A DNA stretch of 64,000 nt, from the NCBI GenBank assembly GCA_002633005.1, contig NMRA01000553.1:148027-212026 (forward strand). Direction: 5' to 3'. The position numbers were made by a program, and so were the translations under genes. The first letter of the stretch is position 1. Every line of letters starts with the position of its first letter. Below the pieces are notes generated by a model. That model was not told where the DNA came from. It did not search any database and was given only the letters and a program-made list of their open reading frames with translations. The DNA comes from Phoronis australis. Taxonomy: Eukaryota; Phoronida; Phoronidae. Shown here in pieces: positions 1-15,600 of this stretch.

Positions 1-468
1 GCCCAGCCATAAAGATTTCTTTTCAACAAACCACTTGGCACACCTTAATTACCTTGGCTGTGGATGTTTATGCTTCTCTTAGAGTAGTTTTCAAAAAGTC
101 AACAAGATCCCTTAATTTAAGTCAAAACACAGCATCATTTCTTAGCAAACAAGTTTTTAATCTGATTTCATTTCAGGGTTACACAGATTCACAAACATGA
201 CTCACCTACTGCCAAACACAGTGTACGCAGCTAAGCACGGGTCAGCACGCTGCATTCATCACAGCCAGGAGCCATGTTTATAAAAGAGAATCCAATGTTC
301 AAGACGACGCGTCACGTCTCCCATGCTTATCGTTGACTATCCTAGCCTCATTTTCATTTGAATGGAATGAAGTTTGAGCTGGCAGCGATATTTGAACCAC
401 ACAATCCGAAAGAAAATGTAAGTCATGACCACTGTTTAAGTCTCAACATATCTTGAAACAATAATTAC
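1..468. other. Alpha-spectrin intron, left edge
   Basis: This is intron sequence downstream of exon 24. No exon-like reading frame or RNA gene was seen in it. Confidence 0.7.
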
Positions 469-650
469 CTGTAGTCACTTAGGAAACGTTGGAAGTCATA
501 GGAGTCCTGCAGTTTAGTCTTGCGATCGTTAGCCTTCTGCGTGAGGGCCTTCCATCGCTCGGTCAGGTCATTTTGGTGCTGGGTGATCCCCTCGGCCTGA
601 TCAGGGTGACTTTGGGTCAGTCGCGCGGCCGTCTCGTCCAGTTGCTCCAC
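469..650 (-). CDS. SPTAN1: Alpha-spectrin exon 24, last exon inside the window
   Basis: The exon encodes residues 1238-1297, from [11 protein letters not shown] to QRFLSDY. It ends in phase 2 at donor GTAATT (468-463). The next exon, expected to begin with the rest of the Arg codon and a D-L-x-S-W motif, is not in 1-468, so it lies beyond the left edge. Confidence 0.93.
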
Positions 651-3600
651 CTATGAATGGATAGGGACACTTTGCACGCAATGCAATTTTACAAACGCAC
701 GGTCCCATCTGTGAATTTTGCTGTCAGCAATGCAAACTCACAGCGCAACAACAATACTTTACTAATATTGGAATAATGAATATAAAATAATTTTACAACC
801 ATGGGTCAGTGAAATACTGATGCACAGCATTGTGGGTAAATACTGCACAATCAAAAATGGTGCTGAGATATTTTGGGATATAGCCAATACTCATGGACAT
901 CTGAGCTCTTTACATTACAACTTTGCTGTTGAAATTGTACAAAACTGCAAGACTTCCATGTAACCACCGTCCACTCACTTTGGTCCCAATGGCTACCAGA
1001 TCTCTCTCCAAGCCGTCATGTTTTCGCTGCAGCCGCTGAACGCTGGCCAGATCTTGACCATAGTTGTCCGTGTTCAGCGCCTGGTCCTTCTCGTTGATCC
1101 AGTCAATGGTTTCATCCGCATCTCTGCGAGCAATCACAGGGTCAAAGGTCAGACTTTCACTACAACTACGCGACTTTCACTCACAACTATGTAAAGAATT
1201 AAATCACAAAAGAGCTTTTGATACATTTAATCCACTGAGCACATAAAAAGTAATAAAGGTAATCCCGTGCCTGACCCACTGGTACATGGTGCCCAAATCC
1301 CTCAGCCCCTCCAACCCACCTGTGGTATCTCTGCACCTCGTGTGAACTCGCCAGTTTGGCCGCCTGCTGCTGTGTTGTTTCCTGTAGTTTCTCCCAGCGA
1401 GCGTTGATCGTCTGAAAAACCACACACATCGTCTATGGGCTATTACCCAGGTAACATGAACTCTCAACGTAAAAAAATTGTGCGACATCCTCAAACAAAG
1501 ACCAGTGGTCTGTTTCAAGAAACGCGACTCAAGATTCTGTTTAACAAAAGTTTTCATGCCACATACATCTTGATACGAGCGCGCAATAACCGTCAGTATC
1601 TATGCGATATTACAGTCACGTGACATGGTTATTGCACGGGAAAGAAAATAGTGTCAGGAGACAAAATGTGATAAAATCTTTAATGCGTGGAATTAAAATA
1701 AAATACATATAGTTTAATATGTATTTATCTCATTGGGGAAGTCCTGGTTGAACAGCAGTAGGTGGCAGCACCAGTTTGAGAGATATTTCCAATGCCAGGT
1801 TTCTACATTACACTTTGTAAAATTCCTCAGAAATGCCAAAGAGTCAAATGTGAGCAGATAAGATGTAAAAAAACTTCGTCTTCCTTTGCCGCCCAATTAC
1901 ATTTGCATACATGAACTATGACGTACCGTGATCTGCATGCGGATTTTCTCAGCAGCCTCAGTTTCACCACTGGCTGACAGCTGCTCAGCGAGGTCATTCA
2001 TGTCACGGAGACGCTGCTCGTTGGACTTCAAATCCTGCAATTTAAACACAAAATAGTGTAAGCATCAACTCAACATATTGGCATTTTCTGAAGTTTTCCA
2101 TGAAATATTTTTCATTTTCTGTGAGTTTTCCCACAGCATGTTTTTTTTTTGCTCCTTTAAGAAGATTTCGAGAACATAATTCTTCATTTTCAATGAACTG
2201 ATTCTCTAACAAAATAAACTATAGAAGTTTTTTATTTATGTTAGCAATCATTGTTGCCAAGGAAATTTGAAGGTGACATGAACTTGTGAAAAGGTTTGCT
2301 AAATGACATTGTTTATCAAATTTTCACAAATTTCAAAATTCCAACTGGTTTCCTCATTAACAAATCAGAGGCCACATGGCCAGTTATCAGCCAAGTGGAA
2401 GCCAACACTCACTTCAGTCAATCTCTAAACAAAAGAGGTCAAATACACATTTAACAACCAGTCCAAGACAATCAGTCACATAAACCAATCAGAGACCACA
2501 TGACCTAATGATAAGCCAATAAGGAACCAGCACTCACCTTCTGGAAGTCATCAAACTTCTTCTGCTGTGCCTCCACTTGTTCCAGGTCTTCAGCCTGGAT
2601 GACTTCCTCCACGGCGATCTGCTCCTTGGCGACAATCCACTCACCTAGGTCACCAGCCTCACGCACCACAGCGTAGGCACGGGCGCTGTCCTTGAGACGC
2701 TGACGACGCTCCTCACCCATGGTGAGCAGGTTGTCGTATCTTGAAGACGGGGAAGAGATAGGTGTATGATGGTGAAGTGACAGACTTGGTAACACGCTTA
2801 ACATTGTAATAGTCACATCCAGGGGCTCCCACAATACGAGAACCAGTTTTCTCCACTGATTAACAGGCATCAAACTGGTTCTTAAAATCTGCAACCCCTG
2901 TAAATGACTACTGCCCTCACCAGTACAAAAAATGTACATTGTACAAGCTGGCTAACACATACTGAAGAGGAATTCTCAGAATATAATTAACTGAGGGCTG
3001 TTCCAGTAAAATCTGTGTGGGAGGGGGGGGGACGGCAGTAGAATTAAAAATTCATGGGTGGTGGTCTTCAGAAAAAAACTCAAATTATGGGTGGTCGTTC
3101 CTGTAAGAAGTGATGCATTAAAAATGGGTGGTATTTTTTGACCTGTTAATGTTGACAGGTTGATTACTTCAGCCATCAAAACTAAAAAAAATGCTATTGT
3201 CATATATCCTAACTTATTCCAATACAAAAAAAGCCCATATTGCCAGTGAACAGAGTGCAATATGTTCACTTAGCCATTTATCAAGTCATGGGCAACTTGA
3301 TTTGAGCCAACTGTTGTCTGCAGTCCTATTGAATTGAAAAGTTATGCATCACTAAACTGGTGTGAACACATATAAGAAAATTGATGATTTTTAAATAAAA
3401 AGTATGAGGAGTAAGATAAACAAGTTCCAATATTCACTTGACATAGAAGTATAAAAGAGTTCATGGAGACAGTTTGAGATTCATAAATCCTTATAATTGT
3501 AAAAATGTTCATTGAAATTATAGACACATGGTGAACAGAGCCACCTGGTGGCTGCCAAAAGTATTGCTCACAGGTTACTTTAGTTTTTGACAATATTGGA

Positions 3601-6600
3601 CAAGACAACTAGTTCTTGTCTGTCAATCATCTAAGTTCTGAACAGGTCCTCCTGGAGGCAATTTGTTTGCAAGTGTTGGATTTTATATTTTAACCTATTA
3701 AAAATAATTAAAAAATTATGGGTCATGGGTTGGAGAAATAAATGAAAAATACGGGCGGTGGGTACGAAATAAAAGTGCCTTCCCCCCCNGTCAATTGCAG
3801 AATTTTCTGTTTCCACAGCTACAAATTGTCTATGAATTCAACTGTAGCTTGACTAGTGTTGAATGTGTTACTGTTATGTTCCTGCGACACTTAGGCATAC
3901 TTGAGAGTTTGACAATACATATTTAATGGGGAACGTCATCACTAACCACTATGACGATTAGCAATTAAGTACAGTTGTCAGTATCCGGCATTTTTCAAAC
4001 ACTAGTCAAAAGAACAAAATATCGCGCAGCCCATTCGTCGTAAACAAATTCTCTTACATGAAGCCGTGTAATAAAAGTACAAGCCATGAATAATCCAACG
4101 AAATGACCCACAATTCCCCGGTCAAGATGGCTGAGCACAAGGGGGTAGCAAATTCACCAGACTGCCCCGGTCACTTACTGGTCCTCAATCTGCCTCTGTC
4201 TGACAGAGATGGTGAATTCATCCGCCAGCTGTTCTCGGCTGGCCGACAGTCCTGTCTCTAGCTTCTTCAGGTAGGCAGCAGGGACGAAGCCTTGACGGTC
4301 ACCGACCTCAACCTTCCACCAGTCCTGGAACAACAGAGCACACAGGGTGTCATAAAATACATATGATGCATACAGGGTGTCATAAAATACGCATAATATG
4401 ATTTTATTCAGACAAATTTCCAGTTCTATTCATACGATGTCAAGGCTTGTGATATCCACCACAATAACCCCACAGCATGATACCCTGGGTTTTGTACGAC
4501 TACTTACGCAGTTTACACTGTGGCAATAAACAAGTGTCCATCAAAGATGACTTACTTGTACCAAACTCGTATGATAAATGGTTTTTGGAACAAAAAAGTG
4601 ACAGTTCCTTCTCGCTGAAGAGCATGCTCAGGGCATAAAGTGAAGTTGAATGGCACAACTAGGTACAGACAGAAAATTCAATGGCTGAGGGCACTGATTT
4701 ATTTGCCGTTCCTGGAAACTAGCCAATCACGTACCTTGTTGGAACTGTTCAACAGTGTCAGAATATCACCCTTCTTCATGGACACCTCGCGGGGACTTTT
4801 CTCGGCGTAGTCGTACAGCGCCTGGACACACTCCTTGCCGAGGTCATCAACCACTGGTGCCTCCTGTTGCTGTAAACACAAACACAGAACAGCTGATATT
4901 CCTCCAACACCACGGATGTACAGAAACTTTACTTAGAGTGACTATAAAACCCCGATGATTGCGACCACTCATCGCTATACAAATGGTTTCAGCTTGGCTG
5001 TTCCTTTCTCAGATGAGAAGTGACATCTGGTGTTGCACAGTGCTATTAGTTAATTAATGCTTATCACCACGCTTGATGAATAACATGACCTTCTGGCTTT
5101 CAAAAGTTAATTTCAGTAAACAGTGAGTGTACCACAACACCTGTCAATGCGAATCAGCCAAATGACATGGAAATTCCGTGTAATGGCTGGGTGCAAGCAG
5201 ATTTAACCAACATGACAGACGACTAGAGAAAGAAGTCACCATCAAAGTCGCTGGAATGATGAGTTATAACCGAGAACGGACTTTCGACAAATTTTTTTTT
5301 GGCGTAAACCGTACTTCAAGGAGCCTTACCCTGCAGGCTTGTGCCTGTTCCCTCAGGCCATCTATACTGTTCCTGTAGGCCTCCAGATCAGACATGAGCG
5401 CCAGATGCTTCTTCAGCAGAGCCTCCGCTGAGTCTTCGTCCTTCCCATAATCCTTGCTACCGACAATCGGTACCTTCTCCTTCATCCATGACTCGGCCTC
5501 GTTGGCGTCAGCGAAGTACTGGTGTGCCTGCAGGGAGTCCTCAAGGTCCACCGTGCGCTGGTTGGCTTTCTCCTGAAAATACAAGTTCAGTTTGTAATAT
5601 GTAATCAGATATGTCTCGTTAGAGACATTAAAAGCCTACTGGTTAACATGGCTGTATGTGTGGCCTGTCACTAAGATCAAGTACACTGGTCAGTTGAGTC
5701 ATAAAATCACGTGAATATGAGCCAACGTGAAAAGGAATAATATCATTAACAGCTATTCCAAAATAACGGTCCTCAGCCCTTGTTAATCCTCAAAAGATTG
5801 GAGAACATTTTGAAAACTCCTCACAAAGTCTAATAAACGGGCAAGCGTCGCCTACACTTTAGGCAAGTTACACAACAGTTGGGATAGACTGCCCACCAAG
5901 AACCATGATACCCATTCTGTAACTCAGTGAGTACTTGTTTTTAGCTGAATACAGCTTTTACCACTAAAGTGATGTGCCAGTGGTAAATTTGCAGGGCACA
6001 AAACAAAGATTGGTTGAAATCTCCAAAACAGGGTTTAGTATCCTTTTTATGTGAACATAACAAAAGCAACACAATTTTATAACACATTTCTTACTAAGTT
6101 TACTTCTGCTACATGAAATTCATCCGTCTTATGCCCCAACAATCAACATGTCCCTCCCACAACACTCCCCCTCCATTACACATACTTCACCTTCCATTGC
6201 TCCACCTCCTACAACCTCCCCTCCCCTCCCACTAAATTCAATCCACAACACTACATTCAATCCACAACACTCCCTGCTCCTACTACAAACCCTCCACACT
6301 TACCACCAGTTGCTGCCACCTTTCCTGCAGTCCATCACTTTTCTCCTTGATTTCATCGGAGGCAAAATGGTCGGCCTGAAGCATCTCTTGACCCTCTTCC
6401 ATCACAGCATTGATACGTGACTCGTGACCGTTCAGCTCGGCCAGAAGAGCGCGGTGTTTCTTCATCAGGTTCTGCACCCCGATCAAGTCACGCCCTCTGT
6501 TGGTGGACGCGGCAATCGGCTCCTTCTCGCGGATCCAGTCTTCCTCGTCCTCGACATCGCGGAAGAACTGCTGCAGCTTCAGCGCGTCACCGAGCTTGTT

Positions 6601-9600
6601 CTTACGTGCAGCCAATGGCTCCTGAAGATGGTGGAAGCAGAAAAATGAAAGCTTGAAATGAAATTGATGGAGCCTCACAGTTGTTTAGGTCAAAAAAATA
6701 TCGCAAACTTAAAACTGAAATTAATCAAGTTAGCCGGGATGAAACTCCAGCTGAAGTAATTGAGGAGCTCCACTTGGTCCTTAATTGTGTCACGACTGAG
6801 TTATTTGGAATGCTAACTGATAGTATTAAAAACAAACAAAGGGTTTCACACCAAAATATGAACCAAAGATGGTGCTGCGTAGACTACTTACTCCAATTGC
6901 AGTAAATATGAAGTGATTCCCAACAGCATGTGTATTGGGACATTACTACCTATTACACAAAGGGCACACATTTTGCAAATAATTGCCAAAATAGTCATTT
7001 TTCCATCTACAGAGGCTGACTACCTTATTGCAAATGGTGGAAATTTATTCAATGTTTATGACATCTTAATACTACAAACAGTTCATGCAATAGTCTTTTA
7101 ATCTTTTACTTATTGGACAAATTCAACAAAATAAAATTCCTCTTGCCCGCCATATTCTGAGCTAAATATGTAAAGAAATACTGAAAAAGTTTTTTATACA
7201 ATAAATTCTCAGTGTTTTATTTCAATAAATAATTTCTAGTATCTTTATGCCATTCTATTCGATTCTTGGTTTGGGTAGATATATCCTTCCTCACCAACCC
7301 AGCTGGAAGCAAGTTGTACTTACAGCAAGTGCCTCGTAGCGTTCGACAACTTGGTTCTTTTTGTCGACGATGTTGTCCACGTCAAAGTGCCCGGCCTCCA
7401 CGAACTGTTCCGTCTGGGACACGATGGCGTCCACTCTGTCCTGGTGTGCGGCCACGTCAGACTCTAACAGGCCATGTTTCTTCTGTAGGTTCTGGACACT
7501 GGTCAAGTCCTGTGGTCATAACACGATGAGAATGGTCAGTGAATGGAGGCTTACAATGTCATGTTATACCATACTCACGCGCACTTTTAATTTTCTATCA
7601 ATTATAAAGGGTTCAATTTTCCCCCAAATTTCCCCCCATGAAAAGTAGTCGATAATTTATGAAACGGTTCTTCTGGAATAATATTACTGGGTGATGACCT
7701 GACACTGGTCCCGGCTCTCTGGCCTTTCTCAAGAATATTCTTCATGGCATAAACTTGGTAGCCAATCAGTGTTGTCGGGAACCCCTTTTTCACTTCCAGA
7801 ACTATTTGTTATTGTCCAGGTTTCACACAGTTTACATGAAGATTGCGAACCATGGATATGTTTTACAAAACGGGCTTAAGACTCAAGTCAAAAATTTGGT
7901 CCTGCCCTCCCACTTCACAAAAATACCACGGCAAACTGTCTTTAGACTTAGACGCAACCAACAGTAGAGAACATGAAATCGCCTTGTAGCTACCTTTAGC
8001 TTCTGTTTAGGCCTATATAAATGATAGCCTGGCAACTTAATAATAAAGTAACATGCACAGACTACTAAGTTTGCAACTCAATAGCAAAAGTTCAACGACC
8101 AATAAAATAATCAATAACTATAATTTAGTTCTAATTTTGAGCGAATGTATTTAACAATTCTTGCATTGCAAAGAGCTTAATAATGGCCAATAGTTCGAGG
8201 CTGACAAAACATTTTACGAAACACGTTATGTGAGAGACACGGGCCACTCATCCACTAAACACGTACCTGTGACATGCATTCCAGTTCTAATATAATCAGT
8301 GCATTCAATAAATGTCCAGCCACATGGCAAACATAAGAAAGTCACACACTCTAAAACTTGTATTCTGTTCTAAGCAACCGTTTTTAGACCGACAGCGGTT
8401 TGCTTATAACAAGACAATATTGGCGAGATGTGACGACTAACGTGTAGCGATAAATCGAAGCAAACATTCCAAATTAAAGTCCCGAGACACTATTGGGCAC
8501 AACAAGCCGCTGTGAACAACTCTGATAGCTAATAAAAACAACCAAAACTTCAATCGGATACCAGCTGCTTACTCACTCCATTGATCATCTGTTATTCAAG
8601 ACACAACAAGAATTAAGTGATTATGTATCACAAGGGAAATATCACAAAACTGAATTTGATCATAGTGGCGACAATTCAATTTAATCGAGTCGATTTACTT
8701 ACTGGAAATAAGAGAGCAAAAGGGTAGAGTGTAAGTAATTTTTATCACAGCAGGCCCATAAGGAAACACCGTGACGCAATCAAAATTTGTAGAAAATTAA
8801 ACTTTTAACCTGGATTTGACCAGTTACAAACACCACCAAAAACTAGAAAATTTGCTCAAAGAAAAGTATCGTTAACCAAATGTAGTTTTCACGCTTTTCT
8901 GAAGCCCTACCTTTCCGAAATCCTCAGACATCAGCCCGCCCTCAACTTCGTTGAACCATATCTCCACATCCTCAATGTTCCTGTTGAATTGAAGCTGGTC
9001 ACTGGTATCTTTCAGGCGCTGACCTAGAAAGTAGGTCAAGTTGGACAAACGTTAATGGTGGTAAAAACTGGTCATGAAAAGTGAAATATACTTGACCTAT
9101 GGTAAAAATTCTCCAATTTGGGACATCGAAACTCCCGCAAAAATAGAATTTGATCGATTCTGGAATTTGGGACAAGGGGCGATTTTGGCATTCACGATAT
9201 TTTTTTCTAATTTCAGACAATGAGTTCTCAATCTACAAAGTGGGTAATTATGCCGTCTTTCCAGCTATTCTTGAATTTGGGATGACCAATATTGCTTATT
9301 GCTAGTATTTGGGACAAGCTTCGACCATGAGCAAAATAATTTATTTTTCACTGCCCCTAATTGGAGATTTTTTTACCGCACATAACACCAACCAACCAAC
9401 CAACCCACATCAGAACAATGACGGCAAACAATATTTCAAGGGCAGCCTAAACTAAACATATAAAATTGTCGGAAGAAATTAACTAGGCTGTCGTCAGTAT
9501 ACAAAAACTATTTTGGGCTTGGAGGGATTAACTAGTCTGCGTAGTGGGATAGAATTTTGAAGACTGAAGTAAATTATCAGTGTCATTCCCACACAATAGG

Positions 9601-12600
9601 CCTTTTAAAATTGACATGCAAGGTCAGTGAATGTAGTTCTTTGTGAACCCTGCTCTTAATCATACAACTGTCACAGTTGGTCTGTGTAAGTAAACATAGC
9701 TGAACTAAGTGTTGATAGTACTGGGTGAGAGGATAATTGTCTTATTATTCCATATAGCTTTAGAATACGGTAGCCCGAAATGACAAGCATATCCTGTTAT
9801 TTCTTACTGTCAATGCATATTCCTTAAAATGACGACGAATCTTGAACATGCCTAAAACGGCCAAAAGTTCTAGAAGTAACCGCGTAACGTACTGCTATTT
9901 AATTTATTTACAAATTTTCCAGAGATCCGACGATTCCCAGTTGTATAATTTTATGTACTACCTGTACAAGTACTGCACTCTAGGAAACATCAAAACCCTT
10001 CAACCTGTTCATGGGAAACCCTTATTACAACCAAGATCTTATAAGCTAGATGTGTGTGTGCATGCATGTGCATGTGTCTCCGAGTGCGCGTGTCTGAATA
10101 CATGGTTTTTCGTCTGGAGCATAAATTTTTTTGATGTACTTGTCACACATAATTTAATAACAAACAACCAAACTTACTCTTCTTGTCAGTCTGCTCACAC
10201 AGTTGTTTCCACAGTGCCTGTATCTCATCAAGTTGTTCTTGAATCTGATCCGAGGCATAGTGGTCACATTCGATCAGCTCTTTGCCCGTTGCCGTCACGG
10301 TGTCGACGCGCACCTCATTGGCCTGGAGCTCAGCCTCAAAATTTTGGTGCTTCTGCAGCTTGGCCTGCAGGTTGGTGGAGTCCTGACAACAGACGGAATA
10401 CTTATTACCTTAAGGGTGGCAGAGTCAGAAGGAGATGCTTCTGAGCTCCAGTTCCATGAGGACCCATTACGCAATATACATAAGACGACACAACAAAAGG
10501 TATTGCATACAATACAGCCTCACCAAGTTAGGACACAATATGGCTGACAAGCGAAATTCCATTTTATCATTTTTTCCAAGGTGTGTGTCATCAAATTGAA
10601 TGCTTTTCCATATTCATGTTTGGTACTATAGTTACTATCAGGCAATATTTTGAAAATTTGTGGGCATTCACAACAATGTTAGAACAGTTTGGAAAATGAA
10701 AGTCATTTTTGGCAATTACACTTGCCCGAAAATAGTGAGATCTTACCGCAGATATATTCTAGTATTCTCAGTAGAAACAACGGTTATTAATCAAGCACCA
10801 AACACAAACACAGACACATTGAGATACCAAAGCCGTGCCTTTTGACCCTGTGTCAATCAAAGATACAACGCCAGCACATTTTTATGCAAAATGGCTACAT
10901 TCACTCCTAGTCACCGCAACACCTGAAGGCATAGCCAGCCAAAGAATAACAACAACGTTACCTCAAATTTGAACAAACATGATGACCAAAATTGTAGTTT
11001 TCTATTCTTCAAACACTCACTGTATTGCCAAATAATGTTCAAAATTCCATTGTATGTTTGTTGACGACAGTTGTATTACAAATAAAATTTTCAAATGATC
11101 CAGTAAAGTTGTCTTTTTGTTAATTCTTGTAGAAAACCTTGATACATAAACCTTATTTTGGCTTTCTATGTTCCAATTTGAAGAAACTACAGCATTTATC
11201 ATTAGTAGTTGGCTAATTACAGAGGACAGTCATCTTTATAATACACATGACTGTAGGCACCAAACAGTTTTGAAAATAATCTACAAGACGCCTACCAGTA
11301 ACAAACTTTCTACTCACCATGTAACTATCATCGGACACCTGCTTGAGTTTCTCATTGATCCAGCTCTTGGTCTCGTCCCCGTCACGCTGGAACATCTGTA
11401 GCTTAAGCGAGTCTTCCAGGCAGACGTGTCGCCGGCTCGACCGCTCGTACAGCTCATTTCTTCGGGTTAACAGCTGAAAGTCCAAGGTCATTGAGTCAAG
11501 GGTACTTTTAAAGAAAGATTGTTCAACAATTTCTAGGAGAAAGTGAGCAAAACAGTTGAATTCAATTCATAGTTAATATTCTTTTCCTAATGGAACATAT
11601 GATGTGATGCAGCGATGTGTATAAGCTTAAAAATTACGATACCGTCACAATGCTGTTAAGTGCTCCTTGAATTAAACAGAATACAAATGGGGATATACTA
11701 TGACAACAGACTAAAGACGTAACAACTCACCTGGTCACGGCGAGTAGCCACCTCGTCAGCCGCGTAGTGCTCGTTCTCAATCAGTTTAGTGGCAAAGTCG
11801 TCTAGAGCCTGAAATAGTGTAACTATAGCTCAGTTCTTGTTACAATCTCTCATTCAGTGACACACAATACAATAACAGAAGCAAAATGACATCCAAATTC
11901 GACAAAAGTTCCTGGCACAAAACCGCAGAAAAATAGCCATTTCTTTTGCAATATATACGTTTCGATGCTGGCACTTCCTCGAAATCATGACAACTTAGTG
12001 GGCAAGACCAATCACAAGTTAACAATCGAAGGCTAGGTAAAATTAAACTATGACTAAGCTTCGACAAAACTACTGTATAATTAAGCACAGACACTGAAGT
12101 CTTCGAAGGTTGTTTGTAGGTAAATTAAAGATCCCCTGCGGACACTCACTCTGATCTTCTCTTCCTGGGCAGCCAGTGATTTCTCGAAATCTTCTTGTTT
12201 CTTGATGAGTGCCTCGACTGAGTCAAGAGAGTCTCCAAGATCCTCATTGGCTAAAAATGCCTGCAAGGGAATGATCAGGTTCAGGTAACACTTTTGACTG
12301 AATACAACTTTACACAGATTCCGAAAATATCGAATGCGAGGGCAGCAGAGTGGCCATACCATGAAATACCACCCTTCCCAAGACTGTTTTGGCCAACCCA
12401 CAAAACACACCCTCTTCCAGTTTGAGACAACCGAGCGCAAGCCCACTGTCAAGGTGATGTTTCGCGAGTATGTCTGTGACCTTATTGGCTCACAATAGCA
12501 AAATGGCCAGCAACAGAGTGGTTGGTCCGGAATGCTGTATCAGGAGAGCATTATGTTAACACACTTATTTAGCTACAAAATCAGCCTCTCATTCAGTAGC

Positions 12601-15600
12601 GCTAGGACCTCGCTAAAAAGCAAGACTTCACGAGATTACGTGAGATATTGCCGTGCATTTTAAATGAGAACACGTGACTTTGACTAGGTTTTAGCTAGGT
12701 CCTAGCGTAGGTCCTAGCGTCTACTGAACACACGCCAGGTTTCAACCATTACATAACCCATCCCAGCATTGGCGGATGCTTCGTTAAACCACACCCCTAT
12801 TTATTCTAGCCACACCCCCCCACTTAAGACACACCCACCTCCTGTTTATACATCCAGGCATCAGCCTGCTCAGTGTCCCTGTAGAACAGCTGTAGATCCA
12901 TACACTGCTCGTACAGAATTCGTCGCTCCTCCCACAGCTCCAACAGAGACGACTTTTCCGTCGACAGGGTGACCAGGTGTTCGCGCACCTCGTCCGCAGC
13001 GTAGTGGTCGCTGTCTACTAGAGCTTGACCGGCTTCGGCCGTCGCACAGAAGCTGTCCTCACGCGCATCGATTTCACCCTGTTTAGAAAAACGAGACAGC
13101 ACACTTTGAACACAGCTTAATAAATTCACACATAATCATTTCCTAAAATACCTCTCTCAGTCAAGGTGTACTTTTAACTAATAATCAAAAGCTGAGACCC
13201 TTAATTGGTGTGTTCCTCAAAAAAATTGAAAACACAACCAAAAACCATACCTGCACTGACACACAACTTGCCATCATATCCATGACCGTGTAATGGTAAG
13301 AACATACAATTCAACAAAAGCTTTGAAAGTTCCTTCAACTGCAGAAATTAAATGGAAAGCGACAAGAAATAATGAGGACCACTTCTCAAACCTCCGCTAT
13401 TTACCTTATGTTCTTGGTGTCTCTCTAGTAAAGCCTCGGCCCCAGGTACGTCCTTGGCTAGCTCGTCAGCAGAAATGATGGATTTCATGTCGTTGATCCA
13501 CGACACCAGATCACGGAAATCAGACAAGAAACGTTGCAACTTGTAAGAGTCGTCCAGGCGGGTTTTACGCTCAGCAGCCTGGAAATAACAGCCATTGATT
13601 TGAGAACGCACACTAAGTTCACCAAATGTTCACACGCTGGTAGCAATAGGTTATGTAATGCAAAATGAAATCCACACTGCATCAAGTATTTTTAGTTAAA
13701 GGAGATTGTAGCCTCGACTCAGTAAGTCTTACCTTGGTACTACTCACAGTCCAGCAGATCTTACCTTGGTACTCAGAACTTGCAAGTTGGTCTCACCTTG
13801 GTACTCAAAGCCTGCAACTAGGTCTTACCTTGGTACTCAGTACCCACCAGATGTTACCTCGGTACTCAGAGCCTGCCACATGGTCTTACCTTGATACTCT
13901 GACCCTACCATTTGGTCTTACCTTGGTACTCAAACCCTATCACTCGGTCTTACCTTGGTACTCAGACCCTGCCAGTTGGTTTCAATCTCCTGCTGCTTGC
14001 TTTGTATCTCCTCACAACTCTCGGGGTGATTCTCACAAAGTCTCTGGGCCTCAGTACCCAGTGTGTTCACCTAACAAGGAAAACATTAAGTGTACTACTT
14101 GCAGTCATATAACAGCCTACTCATTATATTTCTGACCCTCCAGTAACTTTCCAAAATTTTAATTAACAAACAGGAAACTACATTAGCAGATTCGTACTCA
14201 AAATTAACCATACATCAAAATCTCACCAATTGAGGACACAACACGGCGAACAAGTAAAATTTTATTATTTTCTCGATAAGTTGCGATAAAGTAATACTTT
14301 CTCAATTCCATGACCTGTACCATAACTGCTACCAGGCAATACTATGAAAAACAAGTGGGCACTCACCACACTTGAGGAAGTTGAAAAATGGCAAAAGGGC
14401 AAGTCTGACAATTGTTTGACCTGAAATTGGTGATATCCTATGGTATTTAAGTTATCAGGGAAGAAACAACAAAGATGAGAGCTAGTGATAACTGCTGGTT
14501 CCATTGTTAGACAACAACTCTCATGAGTCTCTAACTACAGACCTTCTCCTCAAGTGCCGCTAGGTCTCTTTCTACTCCATCGTGTTTCCTCTGCAGGGCC
14601 TGTACACTAGGCAGATCGCGCCCGTAGTCGTCCGATGACAGCAGAACATCCTTCTCGTTGATCCAGGCGATCGTTTCATCCGCATCACGGTTGAAGTGTT
14701 GGAACTCGTGGGCACCGTAGAGTCGCTCCTGGCGCAGCAGGGACAGCTGCTTCAGTCTCTGCCATGCCTCATTCAGTTCCTGTAGCAGGGGGTAAAGTAC
14801 CGGTGAGTTAAGACTAATCACAGCTTACCATGCCTAGCGACTTCACCTCAAAATGCCAGTAACAAAAGGAAAGGTTATACAATAGCAGCTAACAACAAGA
14901 ATACAAATCGGGGTCTAGTAGATAACACGAGAACTTAAAATATGGCGTTTCGTCCAGCATATAAGAATTTGCCAATTCACAAAACAGTGTGAACTCATGT
15001 GCTAGTGATCTAGCTTCAGAACACAAGGTATGTATTAAGAAAGTAATATGATATTCACAGTTGGATCCTATCATAGAAGCAGTGGAGCTCATACTTTGAG
15101 GCTGGAGAAGTCAATATGTCGAATTACTATGAAAGTAAAAACAGGACATAATATGAAAAATCAGAGACTACTAAGAAGGAAAAAAAAGCACGAATGAAGA
15201 GATTCTTTGAGAAGAATGTGATTAAAGCAACCATTTACAAGTGTCACCTACTTCTTGCCTCTGGCGGATGGTGGCGTCCTCTGGGTGACCATCTTCCACC
15301 AGACGGTCAGCTTGTTGGTTGATGTCAGTTACTATATCCTCATGGTTCTGAAGATCCTAGAGGAGAAAGGCAGGCCATTGTATACAATAGTGACACAATG
15401 TGAACACCAGGTGTCAGGGCACGACAGTTGGGGAATTCTGGGTAGCAACAACTACAGCGGAACAGCACGACGTAGAGTGCATTTCATTTCATTTTGGTTT
15501 TGAAGCACGTTTTACAAGCAAACACCTCACACTAAAGTTTCAGTCTGTCTGTTCGAAGGACTTGATACTACCTTGTAGCCTATGGAGCTCAGCCATAATG

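Noticed and set aside
6417-6656. Plus-strand open frames opposite spectrin exon 16
   Set aside because: Shadow frames of a well-supported minus-strand exon. The same holds for frames at 7266, 10203, 12769 and 55365.
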